Shown: positions 44,210 to 56,762, numbered from the stretch's first letter. The stretch: DNA of 64,000 bases from Pollenia angustigena (GCA_930367215.1 OV884058.1:220886208-220950207), one strand, 5' to 3'. The notes: generated by a model from the letters alone, not told the origin. A program made the numbers and translations.

Positions 44210-45125
44210 AGTCATGGCTGAACAGTTGGCTCTGAATTCCACGATCAGGCTGCTGGCAATGGGCCAGCTGCATTCATCGGAAGACCTGGTTGAACTGGAC
44301 TGTTGCAATCATGGCATTAGCAATGGGATGGGATAGAAGATCTCTGGAACCGGTTCTAAGGGTCTACACTGATGGTTCTAATAGGGACAGCAGAGTACAC
44401 AGAAGAAATTCACGCCAATTTTTTTTTAGGTTAATCAAAAAAATCAGTGTTAATTAAAAATTTAATCAGTAGAATTAAACGGTTACTTATTTCAACAACA
44501 TAACTGAAGAAAATGTGGTAAATATCAAAAAATATTTAATTGATACTATTAATTTGTTTACTAGTGCAAATTTAATTAATATCAGAAAGCTTTAAATTGA
44601 AACAATTTTAATGTTTTTCTGAATAAAGTTCCCTTTTAGTCTGCTGGATGACAGCTGTGTCTTGCAGGTGGAAATCTCCGCCTTAAGCCAATCAGCGAAT
44701 TGGCTTTGGTGGCGAGGGATATATGCATATTTGCGGACAGCTGTGTCTGGTGTCTTCACGACATCAAGGATAACTGTGCAATTCTGGATGTTTCTAAATG
44801 AGCTTGCGGAACATTCTATGGTTACACTGGCATGGGCACAGTGGGTCTCTGGGAAACAAAACTGCAGACGTCCTGCCCAAATAGGGCTGTTTTTTGGACG
44901 ACATGTTAGTCGACGGCCTGGCTGTAGAACTTTTAGCAATCTTGAGTCGTACAGAAGAGCTCAGGAGAGATGGCAGGGTAAGAATACTTGCTCGATGGTT
45001 GATAGCGACCCATGCGATGAGGACGGGCCAAAATCATAATGACTACTGTAGAAGTTGCCATAATGAGGAGGAGGAAATGGTGTTTCACTTTTTCTGCTAA
45101 TGTTTCGGGGCTATTAGGATGAGCC
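44210..45125 (+). pseudogene. LINE RNase H and C-terminal zinc knuckle remnant
   Basis: RVYTDGSNRDS (about 44365) is the RNase H first-Asp motif. After a roughly 235-bp AT-rich insertion (44399-44635) the domain continues with LQVEISALSQSANW, then, in a shifted frame, GHSGSLGNKTADVL. The C-terminal CRSCHNEEEEMVFHFFC at about 45048-45098 is the cysteine/histidine motif found at the end of such LINE proteins. It differs from the Jockey copies, which lack this RNase H. Frames are broken in several places. Confidence 0.85.
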
Positions 45126-45329
45126 ACTTTATATAAATATGTTTCCATCGATCCTAAAGGGGCATAGGGCCTCCAAAGCAAATAATTAGTAGGGGTGGGC
45201 AAATTGAAAAAATATATCGGTATATATCGAATCGATATTTTATAAGAGTATCGATATTTATTATTTCAAAAATATCGATGTATCGATATATCGAACGTAT
45301 GTTGCTGAAACTATTACCAAATTAAAAAA

Positions 45330-45332
<3 letters not shown>

Positions 45333-45393
<61 letters not shown>
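45333..45393. repeat. (AT)n microsatellite
   Basis: About 60 bp of uninterrupted AT/TA alternation. Confidence 0.95.
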
Positions 45394-45399
<6 letters not shown>

Positions 45400-45549
45400 G
45401 TATGTATATATGTATATGCATAAATCTTATTATTATTCCAAATATATATAGGCACATATATTGTTCCAAACCCGCATAAAATAAATCTTTCCAAGTTCAT
45501 TTGACTTTACCGTTTTAATTTGAAATATTTCTTAATTCTTCTTCTTATA

Positions 45550-46055
45550 CAAGGTGGCCCAAAATTACCGAAGGGGTTGGAATTGCTTATAACTTTTTTA
45601 TTATAAAGAAAGAAGTCTTGAAGAATTTAAAATGGAGCAGTACTCAATTGAACAACGTGCCCAAATTGTTGATCTTTATTTTTCAAATCAACAGTCATAA
45701 TTTTATTCATAATTTAATTATGAGCGACGAAGCCCATTTCCAATTAAGTGGGTCCGTTAATAAGCAAAACTGCAGGATATGGGCTACGGAAAATCTGAGA
45801 GTAGTGCAACAGCGGGAATAACACCCACCTTAGTGTACGGTTTGGTGCGGTGTTTCATCGGAAAGGATAATTGGTCCTTATTTTTTTGAAGTTTTGCTAA
45901 AGGTTTTGGAAAATGTGTTGGAAAGAGCACGAATTTGCGAAGCAGAAAATGGGTACCATTTATATACTGTATTAAAAAGAAAAAAGGTGATAATTATTTC
46001 ATAAATAAAAAGGCATAACGAATTCAAACACCTTCGTTAATTTTGGGCCACCCTG
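45550..46055 (+). mobile_element. Mini-mariner F (506 bp, internally deleted)
   Basis: Inverted ends CAAGGTGGCCCAAAATTACC / (reversed) CAGGGTGGCCCAAAATTAAC are flanked by TA (45548-45549, 46056-46057). It retains the transposase start MEQYSIEQRAQIVDLYF (45632) and, after a deletion, MSDEAHFQLSGSVNKQNCR (first catalytic Asp). The rest is lost. It could move only with a partner transposase. Confidence 0.88.
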
Positions 46056-46059
46056 TACA

Positions 46060-46493
46060 TGCAGTCTACAGCTGACATGAAATGTTAAGTATAGACTTAA
46101 GTATAGACTCATCATGTCAGAGGTTTTCTCATGGTTTAACAAGGTTGTTAATGCAAATGTTTTAACAACGCTTTGTCTGTTTTCATACGGCTCATGTCTT
46201 ATTGACAAGATTGCTACTTTATAGGCGAGAGGGACGAGGGGAAAACAAACGAGTACACAGATGCATGTACTGTCTTTTCGTTTTGCTTTCTTATTCGTTG
46301 TTTAATTTTGTTTTTGTTTTCAATATCAAATGAAACAAGATAAAAAACATGTCGTCAACATGACATGAATCATTTGAACGCCAATTCATGTTCAAAGAAG
46401 AAAAAGGAAGAATCTTGTCAATAAGACATGAGCCGTACTCAGACTTTTATAACATCAAGTTATAACAGCAAATCATGTCAGTTGTAGACGGGG
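46060..46493. mobile_element. Foldback-type MITE
   Basis: The outer pair GTCTACAGCTGACATGA / TCATGTCAGTTGTAGAC and a longer inner pair (TACGGCTCATGTCTTATTGA at 46188 versus its complement at 46414-46437) give a nested inverted repeat. It directly follows mini-mariner F. Confidence 0.65.
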
Positions 46494-46749
46494 AATTATA
46501 GATCTTCATATTAGTTTAAAAAAATGCAGTGATGCCAATACTAAAAAACATATTGTTTGAAAAACGGCTAAAATTTTGAGTTTTTAATGAGGACTGACTT
46601 AAAAAAATATCGAATTCGGTAGTCGTATTTCAATATCGATACATCGATATATCGGTACTTTAAATATCGGCGATATGTATCGATTATTTTTTTAAGAATA
46701 TCGATATTTTGATATATCGATATTTTTTGCCTATTCCTAATGACTAGTC

Positions 46750-48740
46750 TACTGCATCCTATTCTGATGATGGGACTACCATCTTAGCCATCACACTGGC
46801 TATACATATTTCACGTTTGTATAGCAAAACGTTTAACATAAGTACAGACGTCCATTTGCAGCCGCACCAATGAGGTGAACAGACGCTGCGATGTTTGGGG
46901 AGTACAAATTTAAAGTACAAGATGAGTAGTGGATGTTGCCAACATGGCATACATCCGCTGGCTATCCGGGACTGCCCATAGAACATAACCTAATGTAGGA
47001 AAACACAAAAAGTGGGCTCAGCTAATTCTACTTTTTTCCAAGTAGCTGCTACAAAGACAAAAGCCCAATCAGATAGAGCTCAAGTAGAACGTCTCTTGCA
47101 AGCCCAATTGAATTTATATTGGAAATTTATATAGTTTTTGTTTTATTCGTCGTAGATAATGATCAAAAAGGTTAAGAAATTTCCTGTAAAGTAATGTAAC
47201 CTCCAAAGTATCCGTTCCCTAGTTCTAGGCTTCTTCTCTTTTAAGTTAATTGCCTCAAAATGCTTCATGCCCTGGACCATATGAAGTAGTTGTTCAAACC
47301 TGTTATAAGATAGGCAGATCTTTAAACTACTTGATCTTAGATCTTCGGCTATACAAACGTTTTGTTCACATTTTGCAAGTCTTTAAAATTGTGTCTTGTG
47401 CGATATAGTCCGCAATTAAAAATTTTAGATTCTTTATTAAAAAATATCCTACTGGGGTTAAAATTTTACCAGAGCCATTTCTTTTTTCATGACATGGATA
47501 ATGGTTTAACTAGAGAGGATTGGGATATATTTGTATGAAGGTGTGTAAATACATACATACACATTTGTATGTTAAAAGTTATGTATGTTTATATAACGTT
47601 GCAATAGGTTGGTAGGTATTCTATGTTTTATCAAAATGTGCAGTAGTTATGGTCTTATGGGAATGCATTTTTGCTATGGTTCGGTTTTTTTCTATTTTTT
47701 AGTTTATTTTTTTAGTTTTGTGTTAAAAAAAAATTTTAAAGAAAAATAAAGAAAGAAATCACAATATTATGGGGATTTTATGCCACTATGAATATATACC
47801 AACATACGTACGTACATACCTTTGAAAACCAAAAAGAGCTAAGTGAATGTATTAGTATGTTGAAACAGTGGGTGGTAAAAGTTGAAGCAAACTATATTAA
47901 TAATCGTAACAATCAAGTTGTAAAATAAAGTAGATTTTTTATGATGAGACTTTTTAAAATAGTATGAGCTCTTGTGTTTTATGAAAATTTGTTTTTTTAT
48001 AAATAAAATAATTTTGAGATTTTGAAATCTATTGAATTTGCTTTATAAATCAGTTTATGAAAAAGAATGGAAAAAGACCAAAAATTAACTTAAGTTAAAT
48101 GTTTAAAAATCGAAGATATTAGATAGATTTTTACAAATAATTACCAAAACTAAAATAATATCATAATAATATCATTATTTATAACACCCACTGTCCTATC
48201 AATGCACAACCTGACTGTTAGTCTGTGTCAACGAGTACAATACTCTTCTACTACAGTAAATTCAAGTCTAGTAGTGCAAAAGCAACAAAAGCCAAAAACA
48301 AGACACATAAAACAACAACAACAACTACAAAAAATTAAAAAAGAAAGAAAAAAGGTTCTGAAAACTCTTATTTAAAGGCATTCATGCCAGGTCGTCTAAC
48401 TTAGAGAACGACTACATCTAAGTACACATGCACACACAGATACGAAATAAGCAAATTCTAATTGTGTGTGTATGAATGTAAGTAAATGCATGTAATAGTA
48501 CAAAGGAATTGAAGAAAGTTTAAATATTAAAATAAAAATTTTTATTTTCTTTTTTTTTGTGTGTGTGAAGGAGGAATAAATTTTCATAAAATTGGAATTA
48601 CGGCGAAACTTAACTAAATTTGAGAACAGAGTGTGTAAAACATCGACATTTTTAAAATATGTTGTTAAGTTTTTAAAATTCCTTTTACACTATTTGCTCA
48701 AATATTTAATAATATATTGGACTGGTGCAATCAAATATCT
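46750..48740. other. AT-rich region, nothing recognised
   Basis: TACA/CATA short repeats near 47550 and 47800, otherwise unstructured. Confidence 0.4.
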
Positions 48741-48746
48741 TTCCTA

Positions 48747-49495
48747 CACACAGACAAATATCAATGTAAAATCATCGAAAACGAGGTTAATTTTACATTT
48801 TTCGGTAGTGATTTTGCTTCATAGTTACTTCATGTTGATAACTTGCGAACAACATTATTTTCTTTTAAAATAACTTGAATTCATGTTAATTTAACATTCC
48901 CGTAAAGTTAGAGCAAAATGACATTCATATTGAAATAACACTCCCAATCACGTTAAATGAAAGTTATTTCTAGTTGAAACAACGTGAATTTCATGTAGAA
49001 ACGAATTGGTTTGAGTTTGAAATAACAGTGAGAAGAAGCTTCAGAGACAACATATGCGTTAATTTAAGAAACATTCTTAACACTTACCCGCACAACCAGA
49101 GAGAGAATATAATTATTTATTATCCTGTAACACATGTTTCACTCTTTTGTTTCCCCTCCCCACCACTCACAATTTAAAGACACCAGCAGAATGGCCCGAT
49201 ATGATTTTCGTCATCATTCTACTTTGAAAATTTGATGTAGTATTTAACTTAATAATTTTAACAAAACGAAAACGGGAATTTTGTTCTTTTTTAAAATAAT
49301 TTTAAACATGTAAATAAAAAGTTGATGTGATTCTTTTTATAATGTTGTTATTGTTTCTATACACACAGTTATAACAGGATTTTTTAAATTCAATATTGAA
49401 CAATGTTATTTTAAAATCATAATTTCAAATAATGTCCATACTTTTGAAGAAATTTAACATTGTGCAATGTTAATTTAACATTGATATTTTTTCTG
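48747..49495. mobile_element. Probable 750-bp MITE, ACACAGA.AAATATCAATGT ends
   Basis: ACACAGACAAATATCAATGT at left and the complement of ACACAGAAAAAATATCAATG at right; AACATTG/CAATGTTA words recur subterminally. The flanks do not show a clean duplication. Confidence 0.5.
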
Positions 49496-49703
49496 TGTTA
49501 AGGGTTATTCGGTGAGCTGAATTCGAATCTATTATTGGTTTTTCTTTATCACGTGAGGTTTTCGATATACAAAACCAGTTTTTATTCGTTTTTCTTTTTT
49601 TTTTTTAAAAATCACTAGTTTATTTAAAAATCAATGAGTTTTCAAAAGTGAATAGTGTTATTTAAACGTCGTTTGTATTTTGTTGGTTCGGTTTCACGTC
49701 TTA

Positions 49704-50012
49704 TGGCCATTTTCTCAATGTATCGACAAACTGTCTGTTACCTAATGTCTACATAAATTTATTGGACCGATAAACTGTCCGTTAACGATTTTGGGTTTCT
49801 CAATATACCGACAAAAAACATTGTTTTCAGTTGGAAGACAGCCGATTGAATTTATCTGTACGGCAGATAAAAGGAAAATACATAATTGGCAGATGAGTGC
49901 CGGTTAGCTTTGCGATAAAATCGAAGCAAATGAGACATTGGGAAAACCAAATTTCTTTAATGTGCAGTTTTTCAATGGGAAAAAAGATAATCGCCTAATG
50001 AGAAAATGGCCA
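49704..50012. mobile_element. 309-bp MITE with TTA flanks, TGGCCATTTTCTCA family
   Basis: Same ends and TTA duplications (49701-49703, 50013-50015) as 34649-34988. It lacks about 30 bp of the middle. Confidence 0.88.
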
Positions 50013-50168
50013 TTAGAGTCCAGCAATAGTCTCCCAGCATGCTTTTGTCTTAAAATCCTTGATCAATTCTTACAAATTTCATTAAATCTTGGTGAGCACG
50101 CTCCTAGTTTTTTTTTTTTTTTTTTAATCTAAATGCGAATGAAGCATATGCAAAACAATGTCGATGTA

Positions 50169-50412
50169 AGAAAAGATAAACTCACTGTTTATTGTTGGTG
50201 TTTTGTTTAAGCTTTGATATTGTTACAAGTAAGACTTTGAGTGTTTAGTTTTAGCTTTTCTAAAATCTTTGGAAAAGGTTTCCTGATGATCTGGCCTAAG
50301 CAACCAGTGAAATGCGCATAGAGGCTAGCTTTCCCTCAACAATAAATTTCGGTGTATTTATCAAATATGGAAAATTGGGAATTTAGCACGTCATACTGAA
50401 ATCTTAATAGTA
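50169..50412 (+). repeat. AGCACGTCATAC repeat family, tandem copy 1
   Basis: GATGTAAGAAAAGATAAACT at the start and GAATTTAGCACGTCATAC near the end. Colinear with 50603-50872. Confidence 0.8.
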
Positions 50413-50602
50413 AATTTTGTACTCCCGTAAATAACTTTGATAATATACTTGCATGTGCCCGTGCAGAAAACTGAAATGCCAAATTGTTTTTTTTTTTTGT
50501 TGTTTTCTGGCGAAGACAATAGAATGAAGCAATTTGTTTTTTCTTTTTACCCACTTACAACTACAATACGAGTCGGAAAGAACCCAACCAATAGTAGGGG
50601 GA

Positions 50603-50872
50603 TGTAAGAAAAGATAAACTCACTGTTTATTGTTGGTGTTTTGTTTAAGCATTGATATTGTTACAAGTAAGACTTTAAGTGTTTAAAATTCTTATTCGCT
50701 TTAGGGTTTTATTTGTATAATATTTTTAGCTTTTCTAAAATCTTTGGAAAGGTTTTCTGATGATCTGGCCTAAGCAACCAGTGAAATGCGCATAGAGGCG
50801 CAATAAATTTCGGTGTATACATCAAATATGGAAAATTGGGAATTTAGCACGTCATACAAAAATCTTAATAGT
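50603..50872 (+). repeat. AGCACGTCATAC repeat family, tandem copy 2
   Basis: Starts GATGTAAGAAAAGATAAACT. It contains about 45 extra bases (CTTATTCGCTTTAGGGTTTT region) shared with the copy at 23085, and lacks CTAGCTTTCCCT of copy 1. Confidence 0.8.
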
Positions 50873-50879
50873 CGATGTC

Positions 50880-51565
50880 CAAGGTTTGTCCAAGTTTCTG
50901 ACTGCAAAACCAAAATAATGTTAATATCATATCCTTTTTTTCCAATCAAATATTCACCACACACAAAACAAGAATAGATTAAGTCAATAACACACGATCT
51001 CCCTGACATGCTTAAATGCAACTATTATGAAGACTTAGAATGAATGTTGGCTTCTATCAAATAGATAATTGTGAAATTGTAGTGTCAGCATTGACTGTTT
51101 TACAGTATTGCCAGCATGCGATAATTAACAAAGAATTAACAAGACGTGTTAGCTAGGGATTGCTCTTCGGTTTTAACCGAAATCGAAAAAAACTCCGAAA
51201 AAACTCGTTTTTAGCTACATTAAAAATATATTTATGCTTAAAGAAATTGCAAATGATCAGGCATGTTCTGACAATCCCAAAACTTTTAACATTGGCGATT
51301 CTAACTTAAAATCGAAAATTATGAGTTATGTAAATCGCAGCGAACGGATTAGTTAAAAACATTCTTGCAGTAAATTTTTTCCAAATTTGTAGTCTAGTGT
51401 AATTTACGAATTAAAGTTTCCATCTGTACAAGACTAACTGACAGTAGTTCGCGCGTATCCTCATGAAATGGTATTTTAATTGGTTTAGATCAGGGTTTGC
51501 GAAGTAATTGAACAAAGATTCAAGATTTCTGAAACCATATTTGTAAATTAAATCTTATATCTTAA
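50880..51565. other. AT-rich spacer
   Basis: Non-coding, no recognised ends. It borders the Helitron 3' terminus. Confidence 0.4.
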
Positions 51566-52540
51566 CTAGCGGGCCCGTTGCCTGCTTCGCACGGCAAAAC
51601 AAAATAAGAAAAGAAACACACTTGTTATACCCACACCACAATAGTGGAGAGGGTATTATGCATTTGTGCTGATGTATGCAACGCCTTAAAATATTGCTCC
51701 TAGACCCACCTTAAAGTATACCGATCGTCTTAGAATCACTTTCTGAGTCGAACTAACGATGTCCGTCCGGCTGGCTGGCAGGCAGGCAGGCTGGCTGTCC
51801 ATGTAACCTTGTGCGCAAAGTACAGGTCGCAATTTTGGAGATAATTTGATGAAATTTGGGTCATAGGTTCTTATTAGCACAAGGACCAAGCCTATTGACC
51901 ACGTAGGACCACGAGGGAAGTTAGGGGGAAATTTCTTCCTCTCAGAAACTATCAAACCGATTTCAATGAAATTTAAAACATAGATAGAACCATATCTATA
52001 TGGACACAAAATGTATGAATTTTTTAAAAAATAGGACCACGAGGGGAGATAGGGGCAATTTCTGCCTCTCAAACCGATTTTAATGAAATTTAAAACATAG
52101 ATAGATCCATATCTATATGGACACATTAGCTATACAGTTTTTCAAAAATAGGACCACAAGGGGAGGTAGCGGGCAATTTCTGCCTCTCACAAACTTGCAA
52201 ACCGATTTTCATGAAGTTTATAAGCATAGATAAATCTATATTTATATGGACACATAAGCATGATGTGTTTTTAAATACTGTGGTGTAGGGTATCATATGG
52301 TCGGGCTTGACCGACTATACTTTCTTACTTGTTTTTAATAAAGTTGGTTTTCCTGCGGCAAAAACACACTTACTTCACATACGCACCGCACACACATGCG
52401 TTATCGGATTTCAACCAAACTTCATATAAACCATATATGGGCCACTGCCTACGTAGTGTATAAGTTTGGTTGAAATCGCACGACGCGTTTATGAGTAGTT
52501 CGGCGACGTACATACACGGACTTATTTTTATATATATAGA
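51566..52540 (-). mobile_element. Helitron-like element, interrupted by a hairpin-ended repeat
   Basis: On the minus strand it begins A|TCTATATATATAAAAATAAG and ends GGGCCCGCTAG|T, the classic TC...CTAG ends inserted between A and T, with no target duplication. The insertion 51627-52326 splits it. A second, 3'-truncated copy at 63640-63879 is colinear and preserves the empty site. It encodes no Rep/helicase, so it is non-autonomous. Confidence 0.75.
51627..52326 (-). mobile_element. Hairpin-ended dispersed repeat, complete copy (700 bp)
   Basis: ACTTGTT is present on both sides (51620-51626, 52327-52333) and once in the uninterrupted Helitron copy at about 63665, which defines the ends precisely. 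The right end holds GTCGGGCTTGACCGAC, a hairpin. Subterminal ATACCCACACCAC / GTGGTGTAGGGTAT are inverted. Internally a roughly 100-bp block (AGGACCACGAGGGGAGATAG, CTCTCAAACCGATTT, ATATCTATATGGACACA) repeats about three times (51900-52260). No protein is encoded. Confidence 0.8.
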
Positions 52541-53311
52541 TTTCCTTTAAATTAGAGCTAAAATATCGCTAGTTTTTTCCGATAGTAATATTTTTTACTG
52601 TACAGCGTTTAAAAGACTGCAGTCAAAGAAGAAAAACTGCCTTTTCTTCCACTTCTTCATTTGTCATTGGCCAAAAAAAAAAACTATTGCTCTTACTTCT
52701 GATTTATTAAATGTTAACAGTCGCTGGCAAACCAATTTAAAAAGCAAACAGTTTTTTGTTTGTCAGTTTTTGGTTTCGACTGCTATTGTCAAAAACACAT
52801 TTTGGAAAAAATAAAAATGCCTGTCAGTCGCTTCAAGTGTTGGTTTTACGTTTAAAGCAAACAATCTCAAAAGTTGGCCCATGACACCTTTGGGCCAGTA
52901 GCATCTTTCCAAGGGTTCCACGAGAGTATTAGAAGTTTGTTTGAAAACATTTTTTTTAACGTTTTCATAAAATTTTCCCATTTATTAAACCATAAAGGAT
53001 TTATGTTTTAAAGTCTTGCTAAAGTAGGAGTTAAGACTTCGTTTAAAAGTTTCCCATGTTCGATATTATTCGTAATGATAAATCAGCTATTTCGATACAG
53101 AATCAATGTTCGATGTCTCTTGGCTACAGTTAATATGCCAGCCGTTTTATGGCCTTTTCCCTAATATCTTAAATGTTTATTCCTCACCTCGTCTATTGAA
53201 GAGGTATACCCTGCAGTGTAGAGGTATTACAGAGTATCCTTTATTACCATTGGTCCTGGAATATTGTGTTTTAGGTCAACATTACGTTGTGTAAGGGTTT
53301 CCTTAAAGCTG
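52541..53311. other. Unassigned stretch
   Basis: Moderately AT-rich. Short frames without domains. Confidence 0.35.
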
Positions 53312-53612
53312 GAGGTATACACCACGCGTTTTCAAATCCATGCATTACCTGTTTTTCATACCTTACTTGCGTTCTACGTTTCAACTTAAATTCCACACTT
53401 TTGATGCGGCATAACCACAAGTGAAAATAAAATTACATTCGTCAAAATCAGCTGATTTGTCTGAATGATGCTTGCGAAGCTTACAAAAGTTAGCCTTTTC
53501 GCATTGAATGCCTCAAGGCATCCTACGCTTTTGTGCATGTAACTTGTAATTCTATTATTTTATACAGCTCCGTAGGCATCTAAAAAGCGTAGAACGCATG
53601 ATGCAGACATTA

Positions 53613-54898
53613 AGCTTTGTTAAATTTTAAGGGCCGATGTTGATTTTGAGTAAAAGACAAATTATTGTTATTTATTTTTATTATGGTAATATTGCTATGG
53701 TTCAATTATACATGGAGCAAAATAGCGGCCAATGGCCGCCGCGACCTCGGTGGCACACCTCCATCCGATGGTCCAAATTATCGATGGCGCTTAGTCATAA
53801 TTGAGGTTATATGCCGTTAATGTGCCGAATTATCTGATCCTTTAGCTCTGTATTTGTTGCCTGCCTATCGACGTACACCTTTTCTTTCAAAGAACCCCAA
53901 AGAAAGAAGTCCAACGGTGTCAAATCACATGATCTTGGCGGCCAAATGACATTGCCACCACGTGATACCACACGGCCATAAATTTGTCGCACAAAAGAGC
54001 CATTGTTTCGTTAGCTGTGTGGCAAGTGGCACCGTCCTGTTGAAACCACATATCCTCTACATCCATATCTTCCGATTCGCGCCATAAAAAGTTCGTTATC
54101 ATCTTACGATAGCGAACACCATTCACAGTAACTGCCTGACCGGCCTCATTTTTGGAAAAATTACGGCCCGATGATGCTGCCAGCCCGTAAACGGCACCAA
54201 GCAGTCAGTCTATGTGGGTGCATGGGTTTTTCGACAATCACTATTGGATTATCATTCGCCAAATGCTTCAATTCTGCTAATTGACGAATCCACTGAGGTA
54301 AAAATGTGTCTCATCACTGAAGATGATTTTCTTCGAAAATTGGTTATCCACTGTTGCCATTTCTTGCCACCATTCTGACCATTGACGCATTTGGAATGGT
54401 CAAGAGGCCTTAGTTCTTGAGTCAATTGCACCTTGTTAGCGTATAAATGCAATTCTTTATTCATAATGTTCATCAACGACGAGCGTGGGAGGTGCAATTG
54501 TTGGGCGCGACGACGAGTTGAGGTGGGCGGCTTTTCAGCCATACATTCGCAAACATCAGCAATATTTTCTGCAGTACGAGCTGTAAGAGCATGTACTGGT
54601 GTTTTCACATCTCCTACAGACCCGGTTTGCTAAAATTTTTGCACGATTTTTCCGATTGTACGCAAGTTTGGAGATTAAATTGACCGAAAAAATTACGAAA
54701 TGCACGATATGCATTTTGATTTGAATGCCCATTTTCATAAGAAGCCTGAATAACTTTAACGCGTTGCTCGATTGTGTATCTTTTCATTGCTCAAATTAAG
54801 TTAGTCAGAAATTGAGAAATGCCAAATAAAATGCAGAAAAAACTTAACGTTTAGGTGTGGTTCACATTCAACAGCGGCTTTAAAACTTGACCACCCGT
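53613..54898 (-). mobile_element. Mariner C, full-length (1,286 bp)
   Basis: Flanked by TA (53611-53612, 54899-54900); ends GCTTTGTTAAATTTTAAGGG and (reversed) ACGGGTGGTCAAGTTTTAAA. Length and TIR sequence agree with mariners A and B. It is the only copy of this subfamily here without an internal insertion. Confidence 0.88.
53706..54787 (-). pseudogene. Mariner C transposase, frameshifted
   Basis: Same subfamily as A and B. In order on the minus strand: start MKRYTIEQRVKV (54787), FRNFFGQFNL, TARTAENIADVCE and STRRRAQQLHLPRSSLMNIM (DNA-binding half), QLTQELRPLDHSK, SDETHFYLSGF (catalytic region; Asp present), then FQQDGATCHTANETMA (second Asp), VISRGGNVIWPPRSCDLTPL (third Asp about 36 residues later), and a C-terminus ending at TAA 53706-53708. 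At least three frame changes and a deletion between DNA-binding and catalytic parts prevent expression. Confidence 0.88.
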
Positions 54899-55205
54899 TA
54901 GATTCGCCCACCAGGTTATTCTTTTACGCCCTATTTGACGGACACCAGTCGATTTTGTGTGGAGTACTTGCTGCGGCTATCTAGCGTCATTGATTCGCAA
55001 AACATCTCCACACCATCGCATTCTACAATTGTCTATTCTGTGTTCTAGAGCTTCTACCTGTTGGCTACTTCTGATTCTCTGGCTCTCTCTCTCTTTCTTC
55101 TGGGCTTTCCCACTTCTCTGTGCAAATGCATTATTAATGTCGCCTGCATACGACTTTTCCTGGATAACGTAGATATACAGGGATAAACGTGGAGGTGTAT
55201 ACCTC

Positions 55206-55666
55206 TATCTTAGTTTTGGCGATACCTATTTCTCTTTTACTTATAAAATGTCTGTCAACAGCTTGGTACAATTGACTCGTTGCTGAAATTCTTACATTTT
55301 AATCATTGTCCGGTTTACCGTCTTCAATTCTTATGACATCTATATTTTTGAAATGCTTCGCTTTAATTTAAATCAATTTATTTAAATTAAATTCCCTGTT
55401 GTGCTATTTTCAATGATTCTTCTTGCGTTTAACATAAACATATACCGTGTAATAATGACTCTTAGTCAATATCATCCAACTTGTATGGCTAAGGAGAAGT
55501 TTCATTTAATGAAACGACAACAAATGTAAAATTTCTCAAATAGTGGGCGGCAAAACGTTTAATCGTGGACACCCCTGTAATATTTATAAAAAAACGATGT
55601 ATACAATTTTTCAAGTTACTCCCCAGAAAAAAAATGCGTTTTTTGAAGCACTTAAGAGAAACAAGT
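55206..55666. other. AT-rich spacer
   Basis: No recognised feature. Confidence 0.35.
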
Positions 55667-56232
55667 AAGAGTGCTATATTCTGCTGTGCCGAATCTTATA
55701 TACCCTTCACCATGGTGCAATAAGAACAACAAATTATGTGAACACCATTCTTAAGATATTAATAATTATTTTTTGTGCCACGCCCACTTATCCAAACCGT
55801 CCACATAATGTTGGATGTTGTGTTTTAATAACCAAGATGCTTGTACCTAATTTGGAAACTTTGGCTCTTGCCGTTCTCCAGATATACAAAAAAAGGAATA
55901 AAAATACAACAACAAGGGATTTTTGGAAAAAATTAGAGGTAGTCGTGGTTTTTTGCTCATATCTCAGCCATTTTTGGACCGATCTGGGTGAATTTCAATA
56001 GCAAAATTAAAATAAGAATATCTGACATAAAGATACCCCATCCAAGTCCCCATCATATGTGGAGGCTTCGGAAAACCCATTTCAACAGACAGACGGACAA
56101 CCGGTTTTGAACTTCGCTTTTCATAGGGACCCAGAATACATATACTTTATATGGTGTAGGATCAATATTGTAGAAATTAAAAACGGAATGACAAAGTTAT
56201 ATATACCCTTTTACCTTCAGTAAAGGGTATAA
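55667..56232 (+). repeat. Hairpin-ended dispersed repeat, TTCTGCTGTGCCGAA subtype
   Basis: Begins AACAAGTAAGAGTGCTATAT, then a CTGTGCCGAA hairpin and TATACCCTTCACCATGG; ends TATATACCCTTTTACCTTCA / GTAAAGGGTATA, a second hairpin. The body (CCGATCTGGGTGAATTTCAA, TTTCAACAGACAGACGGACA) is shared with 59285-59540. The start is the complement of the TTCTTACTTGTT end of 51627-52326, which groups the two subtypes. Confidence 0.7.
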
Positions 56233-56548
56233 AAACACATAATAGAGCGCTTCAATAAGAAAGCTCTTATACAGCAGTAAATGATAAGTAAAGAAAAAAA
56301 TATACCAACAAGCTGCTATTTTAGTGTTGACAACAAAGAAGGTTTTATAGCGAAAAAAATAAAAGTATATTATGGTTTACCAAAATGATCGATAGAGGAT
56401 AAAGAAGGCTTTTTTATACTTTCGGGAAAAGTAGGTCTAGACAATAACTGAAAGTAGCTTGGAGCTTAAAATCTCTAAAAGTTCGCTGATGGCCGGATTA
56501 CAAGGTGGCATCGTGGGAGCAATATTAGCCCAGGATTTAAGTGTTCTG

Positions 56549-56762
56549 CTGCCGTATTCTGTAATTCGCTTAGAGAAAACAAAATTTAAAGTTTTAAGCG
56601 ATGACACTAAAAGCTGAAATAGCGGCAAATTAAATTTGTATTGCATTGCCAAATTTAGCAATGCACTTTACTGAATTACATTTGTAGCCAAAATTTGCTA
56701 AATCAACTTTATAGATTTTTAGCGATAGAGATTTAGCTTTAGCGAATTACGGAATACGGCTG
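56549..56762. mobile_element. 214-bp MITE with CTG flanks
   Basis: Ends CTGCCGTATTCTGTAATTCG / (reversed) CAGCCGTATTCCGTAATTCG lie inside CTG duplications (56546-56548, 56763-56765). TTTAGC/GCTAAA words recur. It is related in terminus to 28986-29480. Confidence 0.7.

Larger units (their letters stand above)
45190..46739. mobile_element. hAT-like element with TATCGATA-rich ends
   Basis: Ends TAGGGGTGGGCAAA / (reversed) TAGGAATAGGCAAA; the flanks ATAATTAG and ATGACTAG agree at 6 of 8. Dense ATATCGATAT words lie at both ends (45210-45300; 46610-46730). It contains an AT microsatellite, mini-mariner F and a foldback MITE. It is inserted in or just after the LINE remnant. Confidence 0.75.
53312..55205. 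repeat. Inverted GAGGTATACACC pair enclosing mariner C
   Basis: GAGGTATACACC at 53312 and GGTGTATACCTC ending at 55205 could be the ends of a roughly 600-bp element into which mariner C inserted. The match is short and no target duplication is visible. Confidence 0.3.
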
